From Chloroflexota bacterium (lineage in GTDB: Bacteria; Chloroflexota; Anaerolineae; Aggregatilineales; Phototrophicaceae), in contig WTGJ01000002.1 of the NCBI GenBank assembly GCA_011523615.1, positions 1 to 60,495 of the forward strand: a stretch of 60,495 nt of DNA, in the 5' to 3' direction. How positions within the stretch are numbered: the stretch's first letter is position 1; every line of letters begins with the position of its first letter. Below, piece after piece: positions 52,456 to 60,179 of this stretch. The notes beneath the pieces are model-generated. The model was not told the DNA's origin. It saw only the letters and a list, made by a program, of their open reading frames with translations, and made no database searches. The position numbers and the translations under genes were made by a program.

Positions 52456-52510
52456 CCAGCGCCGGGCTTTGCGCTACAATGGCCCGCCACGCGCATGAGT
52501 CGAGGAATCT

Positions 52511-53140
52511 ATGGCATCGTACCACGGACCCAAAGCGAAGAAACAACGCCGATTTGGCGAATTGCTCATCCCCCGCCCCAAGTACCAGCGCATCTTGGAA
52601 AAACGCGCCTACCCCCCGGGCGAGCACGGCAAGGAGAAGCAATACCGCTCCGGGCGCCGCAGCGATTACGGCATCCAACTGGATGAGAAGCAAAAACTCG
52701 CTTTCGTCTACAACGTGCGTGAGCGCCAGCTGCGGCGTTACTACAAGCAGGCTGATCGCATGGCCGGCGCCACCGGCGATAACTTGATCAGCTTGCTGGA
52801 GCGACGCCTCGATAACCTCGTCTACCGCGCGGGTTTCGCAGCGACCGTCTGGGCTGCGCGCCAGATCGTCGGGCACCGCCATGTATTGATCGACGGCAAA
52901 CGGGTCGATTTGCCATCTTACCTCGTGAACACGGGCGAAGTCATATCGCTGACGCCCAAAATGCGCAACAATGTCCACGTCCAGCAATGGATGGAACAGG
53001 TCGCCAGCAGCAACCTGCCTTACCTGCAAGTGGATCGGGACGCGCATTCCGCCACCCTGTTGATGACGCCAGAGCGCCTGCAGATCCCGGTGCCCGTCGA
53101 CGTGCAGCTCGTGGTGGAATACTACAACCGTCTCACCTGA
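52511..53140 (+). CDS. rpsD: 30S ribosomal protein S4
   Basis: A 209-residue uS4 of normal length, an early-assembly 16S-binding protein. The N-terminal part (GPKAKKQRRFGELL, then KRAYPPGEHG) and the S4 RNA-binding domain (LLERRLDNLVYRAGFA, then GHRHVLIDGKRVDLPSYLVNTGE) are clear. It has no cysteines, so it is the zinc-free form. It stands alone here, apart from the usual rpsM-rpsK-rpsD-rpoA cluster. CGAGGAA precedes the ATG, and a TACAAT box (52475-52480) gives a ~24-nt leader. Confidence 0.96.
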   Translation: MASYHGPKAKKQRRFGELLIPRPKYQRILEKRAYPPGEHGKEKQYRSGRRSDYGIQLDEKQKLAFVYNVRERQLRRYYKQADRMAGATGDNLISLLERRLDNLVYRAGFAATVWAARQIVGHRHVLIDGKRVDLPSYLVNTGEVISLTPKMRNNVHVQQWMEQVASSNLPYLQVDRDAHSATLLMTPERLQIPVPVDVQLVVEYYNRLT

Positions 53141-53278
53141 TCGAGTGCCTGCCCCGGTCATGCCCATCCGTGGAAGGCAACCATCACGACCTCTCCCTTG
53201 CAGCATAGGCTGAATTCATTACAATCCCTTAGGCCGGGTGCAGCATCGCACCCATAATTCACCCATTGGGAGGGAAAC

Positions 53279-53848
53279 ATGCCCCAGATCTGGAGCGTAC
53301 TTCTGCTGAGAGGCGTCATCGCCGTTCTCTTCGGCATCATCGTCATTTTGGAACCAGGAATCTCGTTTGCGACGGGTCTATTCTCGCTCGTCGTGCTATT
53401 CGGCATCAATCTGCTGGTGGATGGCGTGGCCAACATCTACACCTCCATCCGACAGCGTTCACAGATCGAGAATTGGTTCCTCACGACCCTGGGTGGCGCC
53501 ATCAGCGTGATTGCCGGTGTGATGTTGATTGGCAACCCCGTCTTCTGGTCGGCCGCTGGCACCTTCACCCTGGTGGTGATGGTCAATGTCATCGCCGTAT
53601 GGAGCATCTTGAACGGTATCGCGCAGATTTTCAACGCCATCCGCGAGCGAGATCAAATTGACAATGAATTCCAGTTGATGGCTGGTGGTGCGATCGCCAT
53701 ACTCTTCGGCATCATCCTGTGGCGCATACCACCGGCTGCGGAATTGCGCGTCTTCGTGTTGTTGATCGGCCTGTACGCGCTCATGTCGGGGATCACGAGC
53801 ATCGGCCAGGCCCTGCGCCTGCGCAAGCATGCCGAGGCGAGCGCCTAG
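53279..53848 (+). CDS. HdeD-like/DUF308 membrane protein
   Basis: A 189-residue membrane protein made of six helices in three helical pairs, each with the DUF308 pattern (LLLRGVIAVLFGIIVILEPG, LGGAISVIAGVMLIGNP, MAGGAIAILFGIILWRIP). This internal repetition is typical of the HdeD acid-resistance family, though outside enterics the role is unproven. GGGAGGG precedes the ATG, and a TACAAT box lies at 53220-53225 with a partial -35 (TTGCAG) 16 nt upstream. Confidence 0.88.
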   Translation: MPQIWSVLLLRGVIAVLFGIIVILEPGISFATGLFSLVVLFGINLLVDGVANIYTSIRQRSQIENWFLTTLGGAISVIAGVMLIGNPVFWSAAGTFTLVVMVNVIAVWSILNGIAQIFNAIRERDQIDNEFQLMAGGAIAILFGIILWRIPPAAELRVFVLLIGLYALMSGITSIGQALRLRKHAEASA

Positions 53849-53907
53849 CCGCAGCGCATTCCGAAACCACAGCAGCGGCACCAGGACCTGAGCCCCCGGG
53901 GCCAATC

Positions 53908-55008
53908 GTGTCATGCGCTGGAACTGAATCGTTCGCACCACACGGGAAGGCCCTTCGCGTCAATGAAGCATCCTGGCCCTGCAACTGGGCCAGGGTGTTC
54001 GGCGAAAAACGGCCGCTGTGCCTGGAAATTGGTTTCGGCGATGGCCGTTACCTGGAATTCCTGGCGCAGCGCCAACCACGCTGCAACGTCCTGGGTCTGG
54101 AGATATCTCACCGCAGCCTGACCAAAGCGGAACGCCTGCTGCCCCATTATCCCAACCTGCGCGTCCTGCATTCCTCGGCGGAACTGGCGCTATTGCAACT
54201 CTTCGCTCCGGCTGAGCTGGCCGAAGTGCACATCAACTTCCCCGATCCCTGGTTCAAGCAGGGCCACCGCGGGCGTCGCCTGCTGCGGCAGGAAGTGCTG
54301 CCTCTGCTGCTGAATCGCATGGCGGTGGGTTCGCTGCTGCGTCTGGCCACCGACGTCTTGCCCTATGCGGAGGCGATGGCGGCGCTCCTGCAACAGGAAG
54401 CGGCGCTGAGCAATCTGCTGCCCCAGCCGGCCGCTGCGCCCTGGACCACAGAACGTCCCTTCGGCCCGCCCACCAAGTACGAGCAGCGCGCGCGCCAGGC
54501 CGGGCGAACCTGCTACTATTTTGCTTATCGACGGAACGATGCTTCCACCCCCGGAACCGCCGAACCGAAGCGCATCGAGGAATGGCCCTTGCCTCACCTG
54601 GTGTTTCATTCACCGCTCTCCATCACGGAAATGCAGCGTGAATTCGAACGCCAGTTCTCGCCGCGAACGATCGCCGCAACGCACCCTTCTGCTGCGGAAA
54701 TACACCTGCATTACCTGGCGGTCTACGCCACAGAGGATGCGGACGCGCTGCTCTTCGAGACTTTCGTGCGCGAAGGGGCGCTGCACCAGCGGCTGGCCCT
54801 CCATCTGACGCGCCAGCGCCCACACGCCACCAACGAAGAGCGCCGCTATACGCTCAGCCTGAGCGGCATCGGCCATCCCCGCGCGACGCCCGGCTGCCAT
54901 TGGGCGCTGGCCGTGCTGGGGCGCTGGTTGCTGCAATTGCACCCGGCAGCGCGCGTCATCCACCAGCGGCTGCGCGGCTGGGATGAAGTGGTCAGCGCTT
55001 TGTCTTAG
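53908..55008 (+). CDS. trmB: tRNA (guanine-N7-)-methyltransferase with C-terminal extension
   Basis: About 366 residues. The catalytic half (residues ~30-215) has the SAM loop LEIGFGDGRYLEFLA, GLEISHRS, the signature NFPDPWFKQGHRGRRLL and PPTKYEQRARQAGR, all typical of TrmB, which makes m7G46 in tRNA. A further ~150 residues (EEWPLPHLVFHSPLS onward) form an extra C-terminal domain. Long C-terminal extensions are known in TrmB of thermophiles such as Aquifex. The start is uncertain: GTG 53908 is my choice, with weak ribosome-binding support. Its end overlaps the convergent DUF368 gene by 17 nt. Confidence 0.9.
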   Translation: MSCAGTESFAPHGKALRVNEASWPCNWARVFGEKRPLCLEIGFGDGRYLEFLAQRQPRCNVLGLEISHRSLTKAERLLPHYPNLRVLHSSAELALLQLFAPAELAEVHINFPDPWFKQGHRGRRLLRQEVLPLLLNRMAVGSLLRLATDVLPYAEAMAALLQQEAALSNLLPQPAAAPWTTERPFGPPTKYEQRARQAGRTCYYFAYRRNDASTPGTAEPKRIEEWPLPHLVFHSPLSITEMQREFERQFSPRTIAATHPSAAEIHLHYLAVYATEDADALLFETFVREGALHQRLALHLTRQRPHATNEERRYTLSLSGIGHPRATPGCHWALAVLGRWLLQLHPAARVIHQRLRGWDEVVSALS

Positions 55009-55945
55009 GTTTACGCGGACCCCGAAACCAGCCCACCCGCTGCATCAGCGGATTCTCCCCCGCTGCCAGCTGATCCAGCACGCTGACCAGCAACAAGCCC
55101 GCCAACGTCAAAGCCAACACCAGGGCCTGTTCCGGCCAATCGAAGCGCGGCAGCACCGCCACACCCTCGCTCGCTTCCCGCACGATGAGCCGCAACGAAC
55201 CCAGCATGAAGCCCGCCAACAACGCCATCGTCGTATGCTCGTAGTGACGCAAGAGCCAGCTCAGCAGGCGAGAAAAGAGCATCAATCCCAGCACGCAACC
55301 GAACGCGAAAACGGCGAGCGGGATCAGTTCCAGCTGGCGAACCAAACCCAGGACATACTCATACTGGCCGAGGATGAGCAAGATGAACGAACCGGATATG
55401 CCCGGCAGGATCATCGCGCAGATCGCCAGCATCCCGCTGAAAAACAGCGTCGGCAGGCTGTGGTCCGCCTCTTGCAGTTGCGGCGCGGCCACGATGACGA
55501 AAGCCGCCACCGTGCTGAGCAGGAAAGCCAGCGCCTGCGGCCCACCCCAACGCACCCGCGCCACGATCGCCAATATCGAAGCGATGATCATGCCAGCGAA
55601 GAAGGCGTAAAGGAAAGTGGGGCGTTTCTCGAGCAGCTCACCCAGCACATTCGCCAATAAAAACACCGCACTCAACAGCCCAATCCCGAGCGCGAGGAGA
55701 AAGCGCCAGGGGAATTCGCGCCACAATTGCAAGAATCGGCCCGCCAGCAACATGCGCAAGTGGTGACCATTGACTGACCGGATCGCTTCCAGCAAAGCGC
55801 GGTAAATGCCGAGGATCAGCGCCATCGTGCCGCCGCTCACCCCCGGCACGAGGTCCGCGGCGCCCATCGCGATGCCGCTGCCATACAAGCGGAGGTATTG
55901 CAACCAACCGCGGGGATGCAGCAACGGCGTTCGATCAGCTTGCAT
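54992..55945 (-). CDS. DUF368 membrane protein, candidate polyprenyl-phosphate transporter
   Basis: A 317-residue membrane protein with ~8-9 helices. The family signature GAADLVPGVSGGTMALILGIY is near residues 27-48, and a second, inverted-repeat-like ILPGISGSFILLILGQYEYV lies in the middle. DUF368 proteins (PopT group) have been linked to recycling of undecaprenyl phosphate across the membrane, which fits with uppS in the same window. ATG 55945 is preceded by GAGGAGAA; the longer upstream reading lacks support. Confidence 0.9.
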   Translation of the reverse strand: MQADRTPLLHPRGWLQYLRLYGSGIAMGAADLVPGVSGGTMALILGIYRALLEAIRSVNGHHLRMLLAGRFLQLWREFPWRFLLALGIGLLSAVFLLANVLGELLEKRPTFLYAFFAGMIIASILAIVARVRWGGPQALAFLLSTVAAFVIVAAPQLQEADHSLPTLFFSGMLAICAMILPGISGSFILLILGQYEYVLGLVRQLELIPLAVFAFGCVLGLMLFSRLLSWLLRHYEHTTMALLAGFMLGSLRLIVREASEGVAVLPRFDWPEQALVLALTLAGLLLVSVLDQLAAGENPLMQRVGWFRGPRKPKTKR

Positions 55946-56052
55946 GGTGGATTCTCCTCGAAACTCGATCATGAAAGGCTGCCAGGCGCGCCAGCAAACT
56001 ACGTTTGCCCGAAACACCTTCGCCCGAACCACGTTCGGCTCGTACCTGTTAT

Positions 56053-56061
56053 GTTACAATC
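56053..56061 (+). promoter_or_regulatory. extended -10 promoter of the isoaspartyl peptidase gene
   Basis: TGT directly before TACAAT (56056-56061) forms an extended -10. Transcription would begin near 56068, which rules out the upstream ATG at 56005 and supports the start at 56119. Confidence 0.45.
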
Positions 56062-56118
56062 CGTCCGAATGTGCAAGCCGACGCAACCCCTCCTGCTCCG
56101 CCGAATTCGCCTGCCAAA

Positions 56119-57069
56119 ATGGCCAGCCGAACGGGCCAGGTGAACCGGCCGGCCGTCATCGTCCATGGCGGTGCCGGCGGTTGGGAAGATGCCGCGGCCC
56201 AGGAAGCGACGGCGGGCTGCGTCCGGGCGGTGGCGGCCGCTGCGGAACTCCTGCAAGCCGGCGGCACAGCGCTGGATGCCGCGGAGGCCGCCTGCTGCGT
56301 GCTGGAAGATGAGCCACTCTACGACGCCGGCATCGGCAGCTACCTCAATGCCGCCGGAGAAGTGGAATTGGATGCCATCCTCGTCGACGGTGGCGCCGCC
56401 GGTTCCCTGCCGGATTTTGGGGCAGTGGCGGGCCTGCGCCACCTGCAAAACCCCATCCGCCTGGCTCGCAAAATCCTGGAGCAACGCAGCGAGCGTTTCT
56501 TCATCGGCAACGGAGCGGATGCCCTCGCCGCTCAACTGGGCCTACCGCAGATCGAGAATGAAGCCCTCATCACCGCAGCGCGGCGCAAACTTCATGCGGC
56601 ACAGCGAGAAGCGGAGAAAAACGAAGTGCAGCAGGGTCCCGCCCCCGGCGGCACCGTTGGCGTCGCAGTCCGCGACCCTTCGGGGCGCCTGGCGGCCGCC
56701 ACTTCCACCGGCGGTTCCTTGCACAAACCCCCGGGGCGTGTGGGTGATTCACCGCTCTTCGGCGCGGGGGCCTATGCTCGCGCCGGCCTGGGTGCGGCCA
56801 GCGCCACCGGCGATGGTGAAAGCATCATGCGCGCTCTGCTCACGCAGGATGCCGTGGAGCGCCTGGCCACTGCTTCGCAGGATGCGCAAGGCACTTGCGC
56901 AGCGGCCATCCACCAGCTCTTGCATTCCATCCCGGATGCCGGTGTGGGCCTGATCCTGGTCGATGGCGCAGGGCGCTTCGGCGCGGCGCACAGCAGCGAC
57001 GCCATGCCCCATGCCTGGTGGAATGGCGGCGAAATCCATTCCCGTTTCCACTGCAGCAAGCGCCCCTAA
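56119..57069 (+). CDS. isoaspartyl peptidase/L-asparaginase (Ntn hydrolase, type 2)
   Basis: A 316-residue N-terminal-nucleophile hydrolase precursor. AVIVHGGAGGWED near residue 12, DAAEAACCVLEDEPLYDAGIGS near 55 and the autocleavage site Gly-Thr179 (GGTVGVAVRD) followed by STGGS are the family landmarks. Self-cleavage before Thr179 gives alpha and beta chains. It degrades isoaspartyl dipeptides from damaged protein or asparagine. A GDAPLFGAGAYA-like segment (GDSPLFGAGAYA) follows. Its stop shares a base with the next ATG. Confidence 0.92.
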   Translation: MASRTGQVNRPAVIVHGGAGGWEDAAAQEATAGCVRAVAAAAELLQAGGTALDAAEAACCVLEDEPLYDAGIGSYLNAAGEVELDAILVDGGAAGSLPDFGAVAGLRHLQNPIRLARKILEQRSERFFIGNGADALAAQLGLPQIENEALITAARRKLHAAQREAEKNEVQQGPAPGGTVGVAVRDPSGRLAAATSTGGSLHKPPGRVGDSPLFGAGAYARAGLGAASATGDGESIMRALLTQDAVERLATASQDAQGTCAAAIHQLLHSIPDAGVGLILVDGAGRFGAAHSSDAMPHAWWNGGEIHSRFHCSKRP

Positions 57070-57833
57070 TGCCCATCATCGAAACATCCCGCGGCAAGTT
57101 CCATTTCCTCGCCACCAACGCCGCTGCCCCGGGCAGGCCGCTATTGCTCGTCCATGGCGCGGGTGGGCAAGCTCGTGCCTGGCCGCCCCAGCTGCGCCGC
57201 TTGCCCGGGCAACCCGTCTTCGCGGTCGATCTCCCCGGACATGGTGAGAGCGAAGCACCCGGCCGCTCCCGCATCAGCGATTACGCCGCCGATCTGGCGA
57301 CCCTGCAAGAAAGCGCGGGCTGGCCGCCGTCGGTCGTCGCCGGCCACAGCATGGGCGGGGCCATTGCGCTGCAAATGGCGCTAGAGTTTCCGCAGCAAGT
57401 GGCGGCGCTCATCCTGATCGGCAGCGGGGCACGCCTCGCCGTCAACCCCGTCATCCTGGCAGAGAGCCTGACCGACCCGGCAGCCGTCATCGCCCGCATC
57501 CAACGCTGGCAATGGGCGCCGGGCAGCGACCCGGCCTTGATCGAACAAGGGGCCACCCAACTTTCTGCGACCCCACCGCAAGTCTTGCATGATGATTATC
57601 TGGCTTGCGATCGCTTCGACCTGCGGGCACGCCTGGCAGAGATCGAGCAGGCGACGCTGGTCTGTTGCGGCACGCTGGACCGCATGACGCCCCTGCCGCT
57701 CAGCGAAGAACTCGCCGCCCATCTGCCCAAAGCCGAGCTGCGCGCTTTCCCCGGCGGCGGCCACATGTTGCCCCTCGAGCAAGCTCAGGCGATGGCCAGG
57801 GCTCTGGAGGAGTGGCTGTCTTCTCCTTCGTGA
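57069..57833 (+). CDS. alpha/beta-fold hydrolase
   Basis: A 254-residue hydrolase of the esterase/lipase type. The oxyanion HGAGGQARAW is near residue 29, the nucleophile elbow GHSMGG has Ser94, a late Asp lies in CGTLDRMTPL and the catalytic His is in GGGHMLPLEQ near the C-terminus. Cytoplasmic. Substrate unknown (esters, lactones or C-C bonds are all possible). It begins within the stop codon of the isoaspartyl peptidase gene, so the two are co-expressed. Its last 49 nt overlap the convergent SRPBCC-like gene. Confidence 0.92.
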   Translation: MPIIETSRGKFHFLATNAAAPGRPLLLVHGAGGQARAWPPQLRRLPGQPVFAVDLPGHGESEAPGRSRISDYAADLATLQESAGWPPSVVAGHSMGGAIALQMALEFPQQVAALILIGSGARLAVNPVILAESLTDPAAVIARIQRWQWAPGSDPALIEQGATQLSATPPQVLHDDYLACDRFDLRARLAEIEQATLVCCGTLDRMTPLPLSEELAAHLPKAELRAFPGGGHMLPLEQAQAMARALEEWLSSPS

Positions 57834-58210
57834 AGCGAAAGCGCTTCCACCGCGTTCAAAGCCGGTTGCAACGCGGCTCGGGCGCTGCGCTGCAAGGATC
57901 GCCAGAGCAAAGGTTGCAGCAACTTCAGTCGCCGCCCATCCAGCTCCAACCAGGCTTCTTGCCGCAAGCGCGTTCCGCCGGCGCTGGTCTCCTCCAACGT
58001 GATGTCGACCGCCAGATCATAGGCCCGGACCTGCTGGCGCAGTTGCCAGCGCAGCGGTGCGCTGCTTTTCAGGATGAGGGGGACCTGGGCCGCTTCCCGG
58101 CCGGGCGTGAGGCGGCGCCAGGCCATCAAGGCATCTTCGCCAAACAGGTAGCGCTGGGCTACGGCCGGTTTCCAGGGCAGAGTATGCTCGCGAACATCAC
58201 AGAGGATCAT
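57785..58210 (-). CDS. SRPBCC-like hypothetical protein
   Basis: A 141-residue protein reading as a beta-rich sheet followed by a long C-terminal helix (QPLLWRSLQRSARAALQPALNAVEAL), the general plan of SRPBCC/polyketide-cyclase proteins, which bind hydrophobic ligands. The N-terminal part is a weak match to the fold, so this is tentative. It overlaps the VOC gene upstream by ATGA and forms a two-gene unit with it. Its 3' end overlaps the convergent hydrolase by 49 nt. Confidence 0.65.
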   Translation of the reverse strand: MILCDVREHTLPWKPAVAQRYLFGEDALMAWRRLTPGREAAQVPLILKSSAPLRWQLRQQVRAYDLAVDITLEETSAGGTRLRQEAWLELDGRRLKLLQPLLWRSLQRSARAALQPALNAVEALSLHEGEDSHSSRALAIA

Positions 58211-58629
58211 GATTCACCTCGCATCACCGAACGCACGTGATCCATATCGGTCTCTGCCACGGTTTGGCTCAGGGATAGGTAATAGCCATCTGGATCGCGC
58301 AGGGAGAAGCTGCGGTCGCCCCAATACTGCGTCTTGATCTCTTCTTCCAGCGGCACCCCCCGGCTGCGCACCGCCTCGTAATAACGGTCAATCTCCATCG
58401 CCTTGGGGATGTACACCATGAAGACGACCCCCTGGCCACGCGGCCCTTCCAGCGGCTGACGGCTGAGGCCGATGGCCGCGCGATCGGCACCTTCGCCCAT
58501 GCTGACGAAAGCGAAGGCGCTCTGGCCATCCGCCCCCTCCAGGCAGAAATCCTGCCGAAAAGCCAACTGCTTCGTGTAGAAGGCCAAGCTGCGGTCTACA
58601 TCTTCTACCGCCAAAATCGGTGCAATCAT
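58207..58629 (-). CDS. VOC family protein (glyoxalase/bleomycin-resistance-like)
   Basis: A 140-residue vicinal-oxygen-chelate protein made of two beta-alpha-beta-beta-beta units: APILAVEDVDRSLAFYTKQLAF at the start and GVVFMVYIPKAMEIDRYYEAVRSRGV in the middle, closing with FSLRDPDGYYLSLSQ. Enzymes, metal-dependent dioxygenases and antibiotic-sequestering proteins share this fold. ATG 58629 has GGAGG upstream. It has a strong promoter with a palindrome in the spacer, so it may be regulated. Confidence 0.88.
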   Translation of the reverse strand: MIAPILAVEDVDRSLAFYTKQLAFRQDFCLEGADGQSAFAFVSMGEGADRAAIGLSRQPLEGPRGQGVVFMVYIPKAMEIDRYYEAVRSRGVPLEEEIKTQYWGDRSFSLRDPDGYYLSLSQTVAETDMDHVRSVMRGES

Positions 58630-58659
58630 TTCCTGCCTCCTGCCTTGCATCGTGCGGAA

Positions 58660-58688
58660 AGGATAGAACATATGTTTTATGGAGTCAA
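58660..58688 (-). promoter_or_regulatory. promoter of the VOC-SRPBCC pair with operator-like palindrome
   Basis: On the minus strand, TTGACT (58683-58688), a 17-nt spacer and TATCCT (58660-58665). A perfect 10-bp palindrome AACATATGTT (58667-58676) lies in the spacer, where a bound repressor would block RNA polymerase. Confidence 0.65.
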
Positions 58689-58798
58689 GTTTGTGCCTTC
58701 AAGTTACGATATTGTAAGAGCTACGACTTCCTGAGACGAGAGCAGGATAAAGGCTGCCGACCCCCGCTAGCCTTTACCCTCCGTAGCCACCGAAAATT

Positions 58799-58807
58799 TG
58801 CTATGAT
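58799..58807 (+). promoter_or_regulatory. extended -10 promoter of the rhodanese gene
   Basis: TGC directly before TATGAT (58802-58807) makes an extended -10. No convincing -35. The start would be ~25 nt before the ATG at 58838. Confidence 0.4.
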
Positions 58808-58837
58808 AGAAAGCAAGCAGAGTTCGAGAGCGATTCC

Positions 58838-59713
58838 ATGAGTGAAATCCACGAGCGCGGCTACGCCAACCCCGCAGTCCTCGTCTCTACCCAATGGGTG
58901 GCCGATCATCTGGGGGATCCTTACGTCCGCCTCATCGAAACCAACGAAGACCCCACCCTCTATTTCCGCGGTCATCTTCCCGGCGCCATCCACCTCGATT
59001 GGATGAGCGACCTGAACGATAAAAATCGGCGTGATTTCATCTCTGCAAAAGCCTTCGCCGCTTTGATGTCTCAACATGGCATCCAACAAGACACCACGCT
59101 CGTCTTCTATGGCGACCGCAGCAATTGGTGGGCCTGCTTCGTCTTTTGGATCTTCGAACTCTACCAGCACCCCTACTTGAAAATCATGGATGGCGGCCGC
59201 CAAAAATGGGAGCGGGAAGCGCGCGATCTCACCCGAGATGTCCCCAGCTACAAGCCTGCCGATTACCCCGTGCCCAAAGCGCGCAGCGACGAAGCGCTTC
59301 GGGCCACCCGTGAAGACGTCCTGCAACACATCGAACAGGGCCATCCCTTGATCGATGTGCGGACGGCGGAGGAATTTTCCGGCCGTTTGCTCTCGATGCC
59401 CGATTACCCGCAGGAAGGTGCGCTGCGCGGTGGCCGCATCCCCGGCGCTCGCAACGCCTATTGGCAAGCGGCGGCCAACGAAAACGATGGTACTTTCAAG
59501 ACCGCTGCGGAGTTGCGGGCCATTTACCAGGATGAACTGCAGCTCAGCCCAAATGATTCCATCATCACCTATTGCCGCATCGGCGAACGCAGCAGCCACA
59601 CCTGGTTCGCCCTGCGCCACTTGCTCGGTTACAAGAACGTGCGCACTTACGATGGTTCCTGGACGGAATGGGGCAACCTGGTCAACGTCCCGGTGGAATT
59701 CGATGAAGAGTGA
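58838..59713 (+). CDS. sulfurtransferase (two-domain rhodanese)
   Basis: A 291-residue thiosulfate:cyanide-type sulfurtransferase. The N-terminal inactive rhodanese domain (residues ~12-140) contains [11 protein letters not shown] and YGDRSNWWA. The C-terminal domain (~160-285) has [24 protein letters not shown] and the active-site Cys246 in [12 protein letters not shown]. The CRIGERS loop is typical of the SseA/TST group, which moves sulfane sulfur for detoxification or cofactor synthesis. Its ATG follows a weak ribosome-binding site. Confidence 0.94.
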   Translation: MSEIHERGYANPAVLVSTQWVADHLGDPYVRLIETNEDPTLYFRGHLPGAIHLDWMSDLNDKNRRDFISAKAFAALMSQHGIQQDTTLVFYGDRSNWWACFVFWIFELYQHPYLKIMDGGRQKWEREARDLTRDVPSYKPADYPVPKARSDEALRATREDVLQHIEQGHPLIDVRTAEEFSGRLLSMPDYPQEGALRGGRIPGARNAYWQAAANENDGTFKTAAELRAIYQDELQLSPNDSIITYCRIGERSSHTWFALRHLLGYKNVRTYDGSWTEWGNLVNVPVEFDEE

Positions 59714-59747
59714 GCGCTGGTCCGCCGCGCCCTGAATTCGTCCCGCG

Positions 59748-59930
59748 TTACAGTTCCGAGCAATCCCAAAAAAAGCCGCAACGCGGACAGCGCGCTTTGC
59801 AATGCTGACGTTGCAAGCGCTCGTGACAGGCCGGACACCGCTGGGCCAGGGTGAAGTTGGGCAACGGCGGCAAAGCGTCCCGCATTTCCCGCTGCTTACT
59901 GGGTGTCTTTCCTGCAGTCTGTGGCATCAT
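59748..59930 (-). CDS. zinc-ribbon mini-protein
   Basis: A 60-residue protein whose C-terminal half has two CxxC knuckles (CPACHERL, then CPRCGFFWDC), the pattern of a small zinc ribbon. The N-terminal 25 residues are basic and probably disordered. No Shine-Dalgarno is evident; a shorter start near 59885 is possible. Function unknown; RNA- or protein-binding is likely for the fold. Confidence 0.55.
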   Translation of the reverse strand: MMPQTAGKTPSKQREMRDALPPLPNFTLAQRCPACHERLQRQHCKARCPRCGFFWDCSEL

Positions 59931-59953
59931 GAAGCATTCGGTTCGTTGCTGAA

Positions 59954-60024
59954 AGGCGACGACCGGATTCGAACCGGTGATGAGGGCTTTGCAGGCCCCT
60001 GCCTTACCACTTGGCTACGTCGCC
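59954..60024 (-). tRNA. tRNA-Cys (anticodon GCA)
   Basis: The minus strand gives a full cloverleaf: acceptor GGCGACG/CGTCGCC, D-arm GCC-AAGTGGTAA-GGC, anticodon stem GGGGC/GCCCT with loop CTGCAAA (GCA at 59990-59992), T-loop TTCGAAT and discriminator U. CCA is not encoded. A TATACT box (60035-60040, minus) lies 10 nt upstream of the 5' end and is a likely -10. Confidence 0.96.
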
Positions 60025-60179
60025 CTGAGCGGTCAGTATACATCCTTTCTTCCCGCACGGGTAGCATGGCTCAGCGGAGCCACCGGGGCTGTTCCCCCGG
60101 TCCGTTCATCCCGCCCGTTGAGTGCAAAAACGGAGTCCCCTGCCGGGTTTCGCGCGCAGATTTGCCTGAGTTGAATATC

